Below are positions 1 to 14,390 of a stretch of DNA of 64,000 nucleotides, in pieces. Source of the DNA: Liolophura sinensis. Taxonomy: Eukaryota > Mollusca > Polyplacophora > Chitonida > Chitonidae. The notes below the pieces were generated by a model, which saw only the letters and a list, made by a program, of their open reading frames with translations, was not told where the DNA came from and did not search any database. The translations under genes were made by a program, and so were the position numbers. The stretch lies in contig NC_088295.1 of NCBI RefSeq assembly GCF_032854445.1, positions 10,033,385 through 10,097,384 of the forward strand. The letters are read 5' to 3'. Numbering within the stretch: position 1 is the stretch's first letter; each line of letters opens with the position of its first letter.

Positions 1-3000
1 GTCAATTGCTAAGGTATGGTATAAGGCATGGTAACTAACAACGAAATCATAGATGAATCCTCGTTGAAAGCACATGTGGTCGTCTATCATTAATATTAAC
101 ATGAGGAGCGAAACTATAAGGCTGAAAGTCACGTGTCTTATATATTTCTTTAACTGATTGATGCATTACTCAAGGAATTTTCCAAAAAGTTACCATTGTG
201 GTGCAGTGATGGCAAAGAAAAAAATCATTTCAGTGTGACTGGAGTAGGATGCTATGTTTCGATTTTTCGACCAAATCATCGCTTCAGTGCTTGTTTGGAG
301 ATTTATAAATCGCATGCTTGTTATACAATAGGAAAAGAAGCTCAAAACAGAACTAAAAAAAGAAGCCGCCTTACGAGTTGGTCAATAGCTGTCATTCACG
401 GCTATAGTCGGTTTCGCTTCTTGAGGTGCACAGTTTCTTGCACTTGGCCGATTCCCCGCCATACCATACCAGGTCCTTTATATTTTACAAGTTAAGTGGT
501 GAAAGACTGATCGGCCTCATATGTGTCAAAAACATTCAATAGTTGTTAAACACCCTTCTTTGGAGAATGTTTGAAATGCCGTCGTACCAGACTAATGCCT
601 TGTTTTGGTATACCGGCTTAAAGTGCCACCATTTTTTTAGTATTAGACGCAACGTCGAATATACCAGACGTGACCCCTTATACAATGCAGTTTACTGGCC
701 CCAAACCGGCACTTAAAGTTAGCAACCAGAGACAAGTTACCAGGATTTTCAATATAGAAGTCTTAGGCATCACTAATAGGTGTTCAATGAGCGTCCATAA
801 TGACTGATTCACGGCGTTTAGCACTATTTGGTTGATGAACACATTTAGTGAGTCATATGTACTAATTTAGTTACAGTAATAATCACTTCTATAGATTACC
901 ACGGTCAACTACCAATTGATAGTGTCAGTTAAATCTAAAGTTCCGCACTATTTCAATCAATTTCTGTGTGTATGTTCTGTGGGAGCAGGCCAAGATCGGC
1001 TGGTTAAAGTGCTTATCTTTAATTGCTAGCACATATACGAAGCGCGGGTTCAAACCTGGATTTGGACGGGAAATTTGCACACTCTCACCGCTCTCACTGT
1101 TCGCTGAACTTATCGGTGTTAGTAAGCGGTCCACGACGCTCGAGATAAATAAATAATGGCCGACATCATGTGTTAGTCAAAAATTCAATCGATCAACCAC
1201 TGTTTATATCGTAGACACGAGGGGGGAGGGTAGCATCGCTTTAATACTCAGTTTTCGAGTTACGCCATTTCGACAACAGAATGACGTCTCGGTGCAAAAA
1301 GACGTGGCCACTTTACAGCACAGTAGGGCTACTTGCCTATCTTTTAACATGGCAGTGATCGTGTTTAGATCAAAGTATCGACAGAACATCATTTTTTGTG
1401 AAATATTGGGGGAACGCTCATTCACCCCTGAACACAATTCAAAAGATTAGTGTGTAATCCTTTGAATTACTTCTCTATTTTCTATATACCATCCCATGTT
1501 AAAATTACCAGGTTGGCCCTACCGTGCCGTAAAGTGACGACGTCATATCATAGAGGGACGTCACTCTGTCGTCGTAACGTCATATCTCGAAACATATTAG
1601 CGTATTAGCTTCCACTTACATCTAACACAGATAGCTATGTAGTTTGGGTCACGTAATTCTAGTATTAAAACGCCCTGGGCTGTTTGAATACGGATCTGCA
1701 TGCGCGATCGCATACTGATTAAATACAAAAAAAACCTTCGTACGCGTAAGGTCTAGCAACGTATCACAGTAACTTTATACTAGTCACCTTCACAATAGCT
1801 TTCTTTGACAGAGACGAAAAAGCAGGAAATTGGTATTGACCTTGGCTTGATGCCTGTTCAACGTGTTAGTTTATTTCTAAACCACACAGAGACGTGATTT
1901 TAACACTGCGACTTAATGTGAAGATTTGTCATGAATAGCTACATGGTAACTAGGTTGCTCAAATACCGTCATGCTTCTGTGCTACGCCGGACGTTGACAT
2001 GGGTAGGATGGAGTGGTGATGGTTGTAATCGGGTAGAAATGCCCGGACTGTAGACAAATTAAGTAGCTTATTTACATAATGTTCATCCACGCTCCAGGCG
2101 GAACCACAGACTGGACTTCAGCTGCCTGTGTCTATCCACGCTATCAGCATTACAATGCCGCTTAATTAAGCGATGGTGTTCATTAGAGCGCCGTCTGCAA
2201 AGTTTCTACTTTACTACCACGTTACACGCCATATTCTTCGCCCTCTGTTTCCATCGCCCTTTTAAAATGAATGATATTTTCTAACCACATTTGGCGTTTC
2301 TTTTACAATATTCAAATGTTACAAATACAGGAAGAAACCATTTGGGTGTTATTGCAGCATTGGGAAAGACGCTACAAGATCGTTGTGTCATCACACTTTT
2401 AGTTATCTGCCTCTGCTTTCATCTTGTTCGTTTTCCCCAATATGATATATAACCGCTTTTCAGTATTTGCCTAGATATTCCAAGGTGCTCCCGGTTTTTC
2501 TGCTCAAAGATTTCAATTTAAAATTTGTCCTAAGAGCAGGAAACGTTGTATCTGACATACACAACAAAAGATAAAATCAATGGTGCCTTTATGTTATTAT
2601 TCACATGTCACAAGTGAAATTGAAAGTTGGTTAATAAGAGCATGTTTTGAGAAAATATGTAAATACATCTCCCGTATGTACAAGGAAGGCTATAGACGAT
2701 TTTAATAAAGGCGCCTATCATAGAAAGATTCAATGCCGCCATACCTCACTGTTTCCGTCAAAGGGTCCCCATTCTCCGGTTAGACTTTTTCTCGTATGTA
2801 TTAAGCTTTTAATAGGGCAGCTAATAAGCCCTACACATAGAAATGTATACTGAAGGATCGGTGGGCTGGTTTTAAAGTATACAAAGGATTTAACGATCTG
2901 GCATACACATAGCCATTTGTGTAGCTCGGAGTGAGCTTAAGGTTTCAATCGGAAACAGTATGTCATCAGCCATGTGATCGATACAGGAATTGGCGTCTCT

Positions 3001-5036
3001 GGATCAGACCACTTATCACCTTTTAGGGTTAATCGATTTGATCCCATCTTCTGTGCCGGCCAGGTAGTGCTGTAGGTTGGGTATCTAACAAATGTTTTAA
3101 CTTCAAGTAAAGTGAATGCTGACAAAAGAAGACCTCTACCGCGATCGTGAATGTAACGTTACAGGCGTGCTTTAAGACGGAGATAAAATCTAAACACGAA
3201 TAAAACAGTGCCAAAAGTTAGGAGTAAGTTAGGAGTACTTCGTGACTAAAAGTATCAAACACATACAAACTGATGACAGTGAATGTGGTGTTGTAAGTGA
3301 AATATTCTTGAGTACCACGTTAAACGACGGTCATTTGATCAGCCAATCAATCATCTACGAACATGTCTTTAACACAACTTGTCCAGGGAAGATCCTGATG
3401 GAAAAATTGCAGAAATGTTACAAGAAAGAATATACACCCAGAAATCACGGAGTACTTGATCTAAACTTACCACTCTATTATCCCTGACTAACTTATTTAA
3501 CCTGAAGGTTAGAAACTTGTGTTATCCACGAAGGGTACCTAATCTGTGTGATTATTCACTGTGTGGCTTTTGCGATGAACAAAAGCATCGTTTTTTCATG
3601 CGTAACGATGCAGGAGAAAATAGGATTTCATCAAACCACATACTCCTGGAATCACACTGACGCTGATCACGAATCCCTGCTGAGGTGCTATGCAAATGCA
3701 CAAGGTGCACGCCTCCGTGAAGCAGACAGTGTGAGAAATTGCTAGCCTTTGGAAACTTGACATTGCTTTCCAGTGAGTTATTTGCTGAGGATCTAAAGAC
3801 GGTTTCCCTGGTGGTTGAAGCAGGTGTGCTTGTGAAATGTTAGCTTCCTGGAGCTGATGAGTCAACCTGATAATGACTCTGTCGTCACCCGGCAACACAA
3901 TTACAGGAACTTATTTTTACAAGAGAAAAGAAACCTCAACTTAAACAGGGCCACAGATCAATGGATAACAGTGGACAAATAGGTACTATAAACTACAGAT
4001 TACCGAATGTGCGATTAGATGTTTTTTACTTATATGCTTTTTAAACCAGGAGCGAAGTTAAGCGCATGGCTTATCTGAACTATTCAACAGCGTTCAAAAC
4101 ATTATTTGATTTGAACAAAGTATCACAGCGGCTCATCATCTAATGGGTTTTTATCGCTCTACAAGGAATAAAAAAGTAAAAGATTTGTTTATCTAATTTA
4201 ATGTTTGTGAGTGGTTTCTCAGCTACAACTCAAATCAAAACCACTATTTTAATATTGGTGTCATTATTATACCGTCTAGCAATTATACCAATATTATTTG
4301 CTTTCTAGAAATCAAACTAAAAAAAGTAAACTGAGACATATTAAATATTTATGATGGTGGCCTGTATAATGATATTTAGTGTACGGATATAACGTGAACA
4401 TCAGTATTGACTGATTCTGTGGAAGAGCACCACCACCCACCGCCGTCAACCGCTGGAATCGTTGACCTTTTCCTATTAGCTTCTTTCTCCCATGGGAATC
4501 TGTTGTTTGTGAACATGCTATCAGATCTCTTCGTTGTGTAATTGTGTAAATATGTTACAGCTGGTCACAAACAGCTGGTCAGACAAACGACGATCATAGT
4601 TTGTTCTCTAATAAGTTGGATGCGAGAGTACAATGAGGCTGCACGCGCAGATACATGTATGTAACAGGTGTAGTCGTTCTGATTGGCTGTGCATCGTAGT
4701 CTTGTATAATGACTTAATTGCTTGACATCATGCAATACCTTGTTTCACTCATAAAACTGACTTCGGTCAAAAAAGAAAATCGGTTTTCTCTGGTGTGCTG
4801 TAAAAAGCAAATGAGGAGATTAAATAAATAAAATAACTTGTAAAAAAGGCTTATACTGAGTTTGAAAGCTCTGGACTAATCAACAGCGAATCCCTACAGA
4901 GTGACTCGTCTGGGAACACAATAGACAAAGTATGGACCGCGTGGGTGCTTCATCTCGATAAATTTGATCTGGCCCAAACGTGTAAAATCTTGGAGAAAAG
5001 CAGTGAACATGAGCTCAACATATCTCTTAATAGCCT
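1..5036. other. Gene-free stretch
   Basis: Open frames here are short (at most about 100 codons), match no family I recognise, and lack convincing splice contexts. Apart from a possible tRNA-derived element at about 980-1156, I see no repeats or RNA genes. Confidence 0.6.
980..1156 (+). repeat. Possible tRNA-derived SINE
   Basis: A tRNA-like stretch 'ggctggttaaagtgc' (about 1000-1014, A-box-like) is followed by 'gcgggttcaaacc' (1044-1056), a good B box. About 90 bp further the element ends in an 'ataaataaataa' tail. I see no clear target-site duplication. It could be a decayed SINE of another family, or chance. Confidence 0.4.
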
Positions 5037-5049
5037 TCAAAGTCTATTA

Positions 5050-5384
5050 ACCGGCTCGGATAGCACAGTTGGTAGAGCGTCCGCTTCGAGAGGGTGGGGG
5101 GGCGGGGAAGTCACACCTAAAACCTTAAAAGAGGAAGTTGTAACTTCCTCGCTCAGCATTCAACATGAAGGGGATAGTGCAACGACTGGTCCCTATCAGT
5201 ATAATGGTCCGGACGGGTCGGCTTACTTACCTTCGGTAAGTTGTCTCAGTGAAGCAGCACTTGATAAAAGAGTGGTGGAAGTCCGTCCTGCAACAAGGAG
5301 GCACATTACATGCATTCTAAGGGTTCCTTCATAGTCATATGACTGAAAATTTGTTAAGTACGACGTTAAACCCCAAGCACTCAC
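5050..5384 (+). mobile_element. tRNA-derived SINE with target-site duplication
   Basis: The head resembles a tRNA, with the A box 'tagcacagttggtagagcg' at 5061-5079. The B box that should follow is replaced by a G-rich run, so the internal promoter looks damaged. The body runs to a 3' end 'acgttaaaccccaagcactc'. It is flanked by a 13-bp duplication, 5037-5049 and 5385-5397, with one mismatch (tcaaagtct-A/G-tta), the signature of L1-type target-primed insertion. The open frame across it (from about 4945 to 5334) is read-through, not a gene. Confidence 0.85.
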
Positions 5385-5399
5385 TCAAAGTCTGTTACT

Positions 5400-8300
5400 C
5401 CTCTAGTGTATAAAATCTGCATAAAAGCATATTACGAAAAATCATATTTCAGTATAAAATTCTTTAATATCCTGATAACATAAACTTTTACTCCCGCATC
5501 CAGTTTAATGCGTTTCCGTTGCTGTAATGATCAACCAGTTCACTGAGTTTATAAACTGACAATATGACAACCGCTGACATGAAGGTGTGGTAGAGATGGC
5601 ATTCAGCGATAAACTGATATAACCTTGCATTACGATGCTACTTCAAAACTGATACTCCTGATATAGGTTATGTCTACAAGTTAACTTCACTGAGAGAATG
5701 TCCCAGGGGAAATTCATGATACGAGCATTTACTAGCTCACTTAAGTGAGACTGTCATAAATGTCGTAAAGATTGAGACAGTCCATCGTCTGGTGTTTAAG
5801 CAGCGACACTGGTGTGTCGACACACGAGAGCCAGCGGCTAGGGTTGAGGCCGAGTCGTTAACATACTTTGGCTTTCAGTTGCACGGATTGCCCAGATACG
5901 ACTGTAATGTTGCCCACGTGGTGTTAAGCCATAATCACCCATTCATTCAGTTGAATGGGACATGCGAATTTTGGGTTCAGTCCCTGCTTAGGACAAGGAT
6001 CCTTCGAGATTCCCCGCCTTCGTTGCTCTTCAGATCTTGGTAACAACAATTGCTGGACAACGTTTGTAGGACAGTGAGGTAGTCTTACACGAAGTGCCTT
6101 GCGGATTACTTAACCTCCACCAATATAGCCTATAGTATGAGCTCGCTCTACGAGGCTTAATCTATGCAACAGATATGAGAGACAGCTAATGAAGAGGAAT
6201 ATTTTAAAGACTGTCGTTAAACCCCAAACATAATGTTACTGCCAGATGACGCTTCCGGTGCGGCCGTCGGTTGGGACATAGGCATGCGCGCACTGGTCTT
6301 TAGTAGAACTGCCTACTGTCTAACCCCGTGGCTCGACAAACGATATTAATAGTATACAATAAAGAACAGACAAAGTAGTTTTATCTTGACTAACTTAGGC
6401 GAAGGGATTTCTCATTGTTAAAGGAATAAAGAAATTCTCCGCAAATAAAAAGGACATGACCTGAAAGTGATTTCTTTGTTTTTGACGAAAAACACCTTTT
6501 CGGATAGTAATGGTTAAATACCTCGTCACTAGGGGGCGAGCGAACTGCTGCTTTTTAAGCATTTACCTGATGAGTTAGAATAAATTCACAGCTGAGGTAA
6601 GTTGACAAGAAGTGTTTCAATTTGCAAACTGTCGTCCCTGCCCTAGTTTTACTATCCATGCTCACGTCCGCCCATGTTGTAAATCCACGTGAGCGTTTTT
6701 GTAATCATTCTATTAGCATATATATTTGAAATAGTCACGATATGGCTACAATACTGCTAACGTGATCTTCAGCCATAAACATTCACTAAAGTTCAAAAAG
6801 TATCGTACAAAAATTACAAAAAAGTAGCGGACAAGAACAGATTTTACTTCGTTGCCAGCTTTGCCCGTGTATTTATATACTGATACGGTGTTTATATACG
6901 CAACTAACAACACTTGATGCACAGGACCATTTCCACAAAATTTACTAAATAGATTTTCTAATAAATTTCCTGTTAAATCGTGTCTCCTTATGACGCGGTA
7001 GTCTAGAAAATATGACTTGCGAAGTTTTGTGAATGTGGCCTTTCAGGCGTTTTGCAAACGTGGAGAAAAGAAAAGCACTTGAATCGATATATTCACCTTC
7101 TGGCATCATGGCTTAAGCAAGGTTAAAAAATGATGTTAACTGCAGTTTAGTAGACGTCACTAGTCAAAATTCTGTGTTGTCATAAGGATTAATATCATAT
7201 TAAAACAATGCAAAGGGACCAGTCCTCGGGGTTGCTTAGGAAAAAGCTGTCATTTTGCCTCCGGTACGTGACAAAAGAGGTGATCCGTTAAGTAACGTCA
7301 ACAAAAGTTGCCCAACATTTTTGACAAGTCACATGATACAGTTGGGCTGTTTTTGACTTTAGCGACAAAAGGCTACGAATTCAAAACTCCCCTATAAACA
7401 CGTGAGGCTGGTGGATTGTGCAGTCCTCGTTTTATCTTCAGAGATAGCAATGTTTATATCTCATACATATTCATGTAAACAGCATATCTAAATTTATTCA
7501 AGGCACAGACTGTTGAGCTGTTATATATCTGGCATCAACATGTATGTTCTGTTATCCAAAATGATCAAAGCCTGAGGATCGTAAATTGGGCTGTTTCTCT
7601 TGCAATTGATTAACATCTTTGTCGCCTAACGTAGATTACGTCATCGAATGTAATGCATCACATCTGCCAGCAAAGTATTTAATGTTTGGACTTTTGGGTG
7701 TGTGGTGAGTATCGACCAGTTGCTCTTGTGAATATTTACAGGTAGCTAATCAGGTTTGTGTACTCATTGCATTCGGTAAGCTGACTCTCAACTTTGCAAA
7801 CGAATACTTTCCCTCCAATACACAACTGAACATTCATTTCACTAAGTACCAAATATGAAGACGAGTCGCAGGATAATTTGGTTTCCAGCCACAGGAAGAG
7901 GCAAAGGTTACCTGTTGAATCCAAGGCAGAACTTGGAATGATATCAAGGGAAAACATATGGAACAAATAAAATCGATACATTTGTGGGATTGTCATACCT
8001 GGTATTTGAGATCTGATGAACAGCTCTAAATTCTGAGAGTGTTATGATATCATCCTAACTACGAATTATCCAATTTTTTATTTTTATTATTAGTGGTTTG
8101 GATGGCAAAAGCTATGGCAAAAAATGTCGGATGAAGTATCTTTGGCGTGCTGCACGCCGTCTGGTGGAGATGTGCCAGCTTCATCCGTCACAAGATGGAC
8201 TAATTGAGACTGGCTGTATCAGCAGCCACATAATTAGCACGTTGTGTTACATTAAAATCTTCAAACAAGATGGTTTCTGTCTGCTGTAAAGACAAATAGA

Positions 8301-10722
8301 GTCTTTCGCTGAAGTGGCCGGTGCCCTCGAGTTAATGTCGAAGAACATTCAATCTCGCCGATTGCCGGGAGATTACGGCTGGGGAAATTTCCAACTCCGT
8401 AATTACAAAATGGAAGTATAGATACACGTCTTTGCGGGACCTTCAGTGTCCTTGTTGTGGATTTTTTGATGTATGCCCCAGGAGATAAATGGTCAGCTTT
8501 CAGGATATACTGCTCAAGCCAGTCAAAAACTTCTCCAGTGACAAGCTAAAAGCTTACCCACAAGGCAGCCAGTGGTTTGTGTTTGGTGCACTTCCGGAGT
8601 AATTGTGGACGGCTGAAAGAACGTTACAGTTGGCTGACCACCATGACCCTAAATCGAAAAAAAAAACAGTGGGTAGTAGGTGAAGACATCGTAAATGGTA
8701 GCGGGATGGTAGAATTCCCATAGGCTACTGATGCGTTTGGTGTTATAATTGATACAAAAAATAAGACGTCCCCTTTAATGCCACCCTCACGGATAGAAGC
8801 CTCTCAGAAATTGGCATTTCCGATTCCTCTCACCATTGTTGTTGTGATCATGATTACCGATTGAAATTTTCGTGTCATCTTTGTGAAATAAACATTTTCT
8901 TATAATTAACATTGTTTGGATAACCAAAGACGTTTGCTTGTTTTAGTCTGTACTTAGTATATCACATCTGATATTAGCCATATATATAGCCTATGTATTC
9001 AGGGTTGACGTTAAATATCTTCACCCCCGAAATTACACAGTTTATCATTATAACTGAATAACTATATGGTTTTCTTTGCGCGTAAGTAAGTTTTGGCCTT
9101 TGAAAATGTTATACAGATTAACTGTAACAGACGTGTTCCCGGTGGGTTTGTTGGTAGAAGGCAGACTGCTGAATGAACATAATGCTAAAATCGGTGTCAG
9201 AGAGACATGAATTTATAGGCGGTTGATACGTAGAATTTGTACATTTACATACCCATGTGCACCTATACTCGAAAAAACAAGGACAAAAACAAAAAACTCA
9301 ATGGAAATTATGAATGGAAATTATAAAATTCCTCTGGAAACATAATGAAAAGGCATCGTATCGCAATATAAAATATTTAATTTCAACACAATGAATAGAG
9401 TGTATAAATCTGTAAGGCTCTGTTACAAAAGCTCAGATAACATCATGCTTTGGGAAAATAAAACGATTCCAAGAATTAATATCAGTCTGAAATGAGCCTG
9501 GTACGGGTGTTTTTTATGCCCTTAAATTCGAATGGGCCCGGGGAACTGGCTGGTTTATATTCCACTGGTCAACCCGCTGTTCATGGCTTCTGTACATGAT
9601 CAACCTTGACGGTTATTTTGGAGAAAGCGGCCGGCTCGATGAAACCATTTAGCCGTAGACTAATGATTTTCTCTGCGTTCAATCACAACTGTAATGACCA
9701 ATTAAGAGCGACAGCAGACCACTACTCTTAACGAGGTCAGCTGCATGCATGCCTGTGAATGCCTGTGAATCCATCTTTATACCGATCGTCGTCCAGGTTC
9801 TGTTCCCAGAGAACTGGCCTCAACCCTCATCCTATTCTTCGGCAATATACCTTGATCTTCCACACGCGGAAGCACAAAAACCGGGCTGGTGAAACAGGAA
9901 CTGCTGAATTACAAAGACGTTACAAAGTTATCGTCTTTTTTCCACTTTCCGGAAATGCAACCTTCAGTATTGTCTGGTAAATATGGTCCATTCTCACGAC
10001 AGGCAAGAAACAGCTAATGCCAGTGATAAATCAATGCAGGTAGTTGGACAACGCTGTTATTAGTCTGCCTTCCCGCCAGCCAAATACTCATTTTTAGCCT
10101 GCAGATACAGTATATGATATACTGCTCAAATTGCATTCTGTGGTGACGGTAAAGATCAGAAGCAGTCATTTTCTGCTTGTATTAGCTACAGTCGAAAATG
10201 ATAGGCATTGGACAGGTAGCGGTTGCCCTTGGTGGGATTGACAGAGAGTTGCCCAATTATAAAGGTCAAACCAAAACAGCGGCTATAAGACAAAGCAACC
10301 ATAAAAAAGGATGTTGTTGAATGTGTCAATATAGTTCCCCCGGCAAATAGGGATATGAAGAGACAAAAAAATAGTTAGCTGATACCCGGGACATAGTTAA
10401 TATTAAATGTGTATTTAGACGTGGAAAGAAATCCAGGGAGAGTTTGATAACCCCCGGCGTAAAGAAAAATTGTGGTAGCGATTGGTTTATAGGAAACAAA
10501 GCTGTCTTGCATGGAGTGGGGTTTCAGTAGTTCCTACCACTTAGGTCACCTGATCACAATTCTCCAGCTGCATTTAAAGAGACTACTATCAGAAAATGAA
10601 GCCCTCGATATCATGCCATTTCATTTTTTACGCAATAATTAATTTTCATGTACCTCCAGTTTGACCCTATTACGAAAGTATATAAATTTAGCTAAATTTA
10701 AGTAGATAAAGTTAACATATGT
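5400..10722. other. Gene-free stretch
   Basis: No coding region or RNA gene was recognised. A 25-bp piece at 6207-6231 resembles the 3' end (cgttaaacccca) of the SINE at 5.05 kb and may be a relic. The rest shows nothing I can name. Confidence 0.6.
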
Positions 10723-10808
10723 AACCAATGTGTGGGACATCCGGTTGATCATTTTACAAGAATATTCAAGATGGCTGATCCGACGTGTGTTTTTGAGTGA
10801 CAGTTCGG
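10723..10808 (+). repeat. 86-bp dispersed repeat, copy 1
   Basis: Begins 'aaccaatgtgtgggacatcc' and ends 'tgacagttcgg'. A second copy of exactly the same length lies at 14391-14476. The first 26 bp are identical and the middle has diverged. The family is not recognised. Confidence 0.7.
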
Positions 10809-11097
10809 TCTGTTTGCACTAAGGTTGAATATTTATGAATTCTGATAGCACCACATTATCGTCTTGCATATCGCAGATACGTGCAGCGAAACGTAACGTG
10901 TATATCTTGCATTTGATAAATTAACTTTGCATATCGTCAGCTTACATATAGATCACAATATAAAAATTCTCCGGCATAGTCTCTGTAAAAACAATGTGGC
11001 CACAAAATATCAACATTAATGATTTGACTGGATGTTGCTATGCTGAATTAAAATTGTCGTCGTGACATGGCACAAGGACTGAACAAGTGGAAATTTT

Positions 11098-11308
11098 ATA
11101 GACACAACTAACGTGTTATTGGCAATGTCATATAGACACAACTAACATGTTATTGGCAATGTCATATAGACACAACTAACATGTTATTGGCAATGTCATA
11201 TAGACACAACTAACATGTTATTGGCAATGTCATATAGACACAACTAACGTGTTATTGGCAATGTCATATAGACACAACTAACGTGTTATTGGCAATGTCA
11301 TATAGACA
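11098..11308 (+). repeat. 34-bp minisatellite, 6 copies
   Basis: Starts of 'gacacaactaac' fall at 11101, 11135, 11169, 11203, 11237 and 11271, with a partial seventh at 11305, so the unit is 34 bp. Copies are identical except for one base: G in copies 1, 5 and 6, and A in copies 2-4. The near-perfect identity indicates recent expansion. Confidence 0.95.
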
Positions 11309-14300
11309 TGGTTGTGAGGATAAATTAAAGTCTTTTTCGATTATACTAAATTATAACATTATTTCTATGACATCATGACGATGTCTGCTTATAAAACCCA
11401 GTTTTATTGCCGCCTTACATGTGTTTATACTGTATGTTTAATGTAATGCTATGATGAAGTCAGCACACAAGTCACAGTATACTGACAACCGAAGGATGAC
11501 TGCATGTCAGATTAATCCGAGCACTCGGAAGCACTACGATTATAGATTTTAAAGTCTTAATCAAGACCTTAATCTCTCAGGTGTTCTACTTGGGGGACGG
11601 ACGATCTAATACTTCGGTACACACATGTAGAGCTATGTGAATTAGAATGAAGGAATAATTATAGCTTATAACGCTACAGTATTACTACGTCAGCCATATT
11701 GTGGCGAACCTTGATCAGACTTAGGTAGACCTACATATAATACCAATAAATTGGCAACCTGATTGGTGTTATATGGATGTTTTTTTATTCAGCTATAACT
11801 AAGCCCTCTCAGCTGCATGGGCAGTCGTTAAATGTTCTTCATCTGGGCTATTTTATGAAGGTTTTGTTTATTACGATGACCGATAGTTTGATAGTAAGAT
11901 TATAAGTATTCATAGAGCTTCAGGGGTGCTGTTTATTGCGAAAGTAAGAAAAAGGGGCAAACAACTCTAAATTTTATTTTATTTCTGGTCAATAAAATCG
12001 TTACAATTACATATATTTGTAGTTTTAATTAAAGAGTATTTCAGAATGAACTGCTCTATTCCAAATTATTATTAAGCATGTAATTTGTGTTTTATGATTG
12101 TCAAGAATAATTTACTAATGCAGCCAGTTATGAGTAAGAAGCCACTGATCCGCGCCAGGCTAGTCGCACAATGGGGGCATCCGGCGTAGGCATAATCCGC
12201 CTTGATGTTCCAGTGACGCAAAGCTCAAGCAAATGTGATCTAAGCTCCAAAACGTTATGCAAATACAAGATATTAGAGACTAGACGTCATCTTGGCATCA
12301 AATCTTAATGGAATATGAATCCCGTAAATGTTAATGTCGACGGAACAGGACAAACAATGGATCCAAGAAAGCGAACTTGGACAACAAGAGCCCCGTGGTG
12401 TCTGCTGAATTTATCAGCGAATTGTACCTGAAAACTTTCCGATAGTCAGTATCACTGCGGCGAAGGCGTGTGGCATTTCCCTTCTACACGTATATCAAAG
12501 GGAACAGCTTTTTAATGCTTATACTAGCCGTGGCTAGTGACAATTCTCCTGAACTCAGTAGAGATGACAGCGTGTCGGATTTCGGGTCAGAGTTCAAATC
12601 CCGGTGCTACCCACAGGGTATTCAGCAAATGCTTCTGCGGTCGGTTGGATGTCGTCCCAATGGCGGTGTTGCTAACGGCACCATTCACGGCCATATATAC
12701 GTATAACAAAATGTTGCTGGGAGACCACACACTTCCTCTTGTATCTCATAACACACGACCTAATAGCATATTGGGCAGAAGATCAGACTGGTGTGAGAGC
12801 CACCGAAGGTTTCAACCCACAAACTAATGAAAAATCAAATTTCATGTGCAGCTGCCGCCAAGTGCGCTTGTGACAATCTATATGTATGGTATCAAGGAGG
12901 CATTAGAAAGAAAACTACTATACCACAGACTGTACATGTATATGCCTTAAACGATTAGTCCTTGGACTATCGATTCTGTCATTATGAAGTGCCTACTTCT
13001 GCTGATTTGCAGGTTACAAGTCTTGCCGCCAGCTGAATTTAATTTTCTTGGCTCTAAGTATTTATGTTTACCTCCGTTTCTAAAAATCATCTGGTGATTA
13101 TTGTGACTATTTTTGTGGTTTTGTGATAGCACATTATAGGTACAGGTAAATGGCGCTTTGTCTCATGTTGCGTTTCCTTTTCAAGTAACTGTGTCTTACA
13201 GTTTTAGCAAAATATAAATATTAGAAATTTTTGAGTTCAGTCAAGTATCTTTTGATCTCGATTAAATTATTAATATTTCACAACATTTTAACCATGTCTC
13301 CTATTCGAGACCTTTTTCCCCGTGGCATATGAAAGGCATCTGGTGATAGCATTCAGTCTGTCTGGGGCTGGAAAGGTATCAACTCCGATATCAATGGTCT
13401 GTATCGAGGCATCTGCATTTTCCGACATCAAAGGAGGCTTCAACAATGTTTAATTATGGGAACGCTCACGAGAACTGTGGTAAACGCATTTCATCGATGT
13501 GATAATTTGATCTAACAGGTGCACTTGTGAGCTACCGGCGCATACCTGCTCAGGTGTCGTGGCTACGACTCATCCAGGATGACGAATATCAAACTGACAA
13601 CTTACTCGTTCTTTATATGCCGTTACTAATCATTTGTGTGAACCCGCGACGCATGCAACACATCCCAGTACTGAACGTCGGAGTTATGAAACAGGCTAAT
13701 CAAGCTGCAGCTGTAACGTACCATTGACTGCAGATTTTAAACAAATCCAAACATGTTAATGGCATTATTTTGAGAACATTAGCCTTTAAATGATAGCAGT
13801 CAAATGAATACAAAGTCTAAATCTGGTTAGAAGCCATGTTTCTACACCATAGTTTGCTCACATTTATAAGTGGAATTTTTCCATGGTTTAGACGTGCACT
13901 CAAGTGGCTGATAAGCTTTCCTACTGAGTGTAGCCGACATGACCTGGGATCACTTGTTTGTCTGAGCACACCATTATCTGTCCTCACAAGAGCTGTTGTT
14001 ATAAGGGATCTGTGTCAGATATAGTGGTCTGACAATAATTCTTATCACTGATTTTATTCTGTGCTGAGCTCAGCATAATGACTCAGTCAACAACTGTCAG
14101 CACAAAGTTTTACAAGGAAGAAAGAAATCAAAATTTCAGCACTTAATAACATTTAACGTCATCATATGAGTTACAATCGTTGTTTACCTTTTGGGATGCC
14201 CTCCCCGCCTTTCAACTATATTCTTGTTCAAAGAGGTTTATTCCTCTGGTCATGATTACACTGCCAGCCTTTACCTATTTTCCCTCAAGCTGAATAGTTC

Positions 14301-14390
14301 ATTACTTCTGGGCAACACTTCCAACCGTCAGCGCTAGTATCCAACACATCCGATGTCCCACCCCACCAGCCTTTAATTGTGAACATTTGC
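11309..14390. other. Gene-free stretch
   Basis: No gene recognised. A possible tRNA-derived element lies at 12.53-12.83 kb. Otherwise it is AT-rich unique-looking DNA downstream of the receptor gene. Confidence 0.6.
12526..12835 (+). repeat. Possible tRNA-derived SINE
   Basis: 'Gccgtggctagtg' (12528-12540, A-box-like) is followed by 'gagttcaaatccc' (12590-12602, B-box-like). The following 230 bp have no obvious A-rich tail or target-site duplication. An old SINE is the best guess; a decayed tRNA-like sequence is the alternative. Confidence 0.35.

Noticed and set aside
5051-5090. A genuine tRNA gene at the A box
   Set aside because: The B box and acceptor-stem partner are missing and the sequence continues into a SINE body.
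4945-5334. 129-codon plus-strand open frame
   Set aside because: Most of it is read-through of the SINE at 5050-5384.
11098-11308. CRISPR-like direct repeats
   Set aside because: The 34-bp units are head-to-tail without spacers, and the window is animal nuclear DNA.
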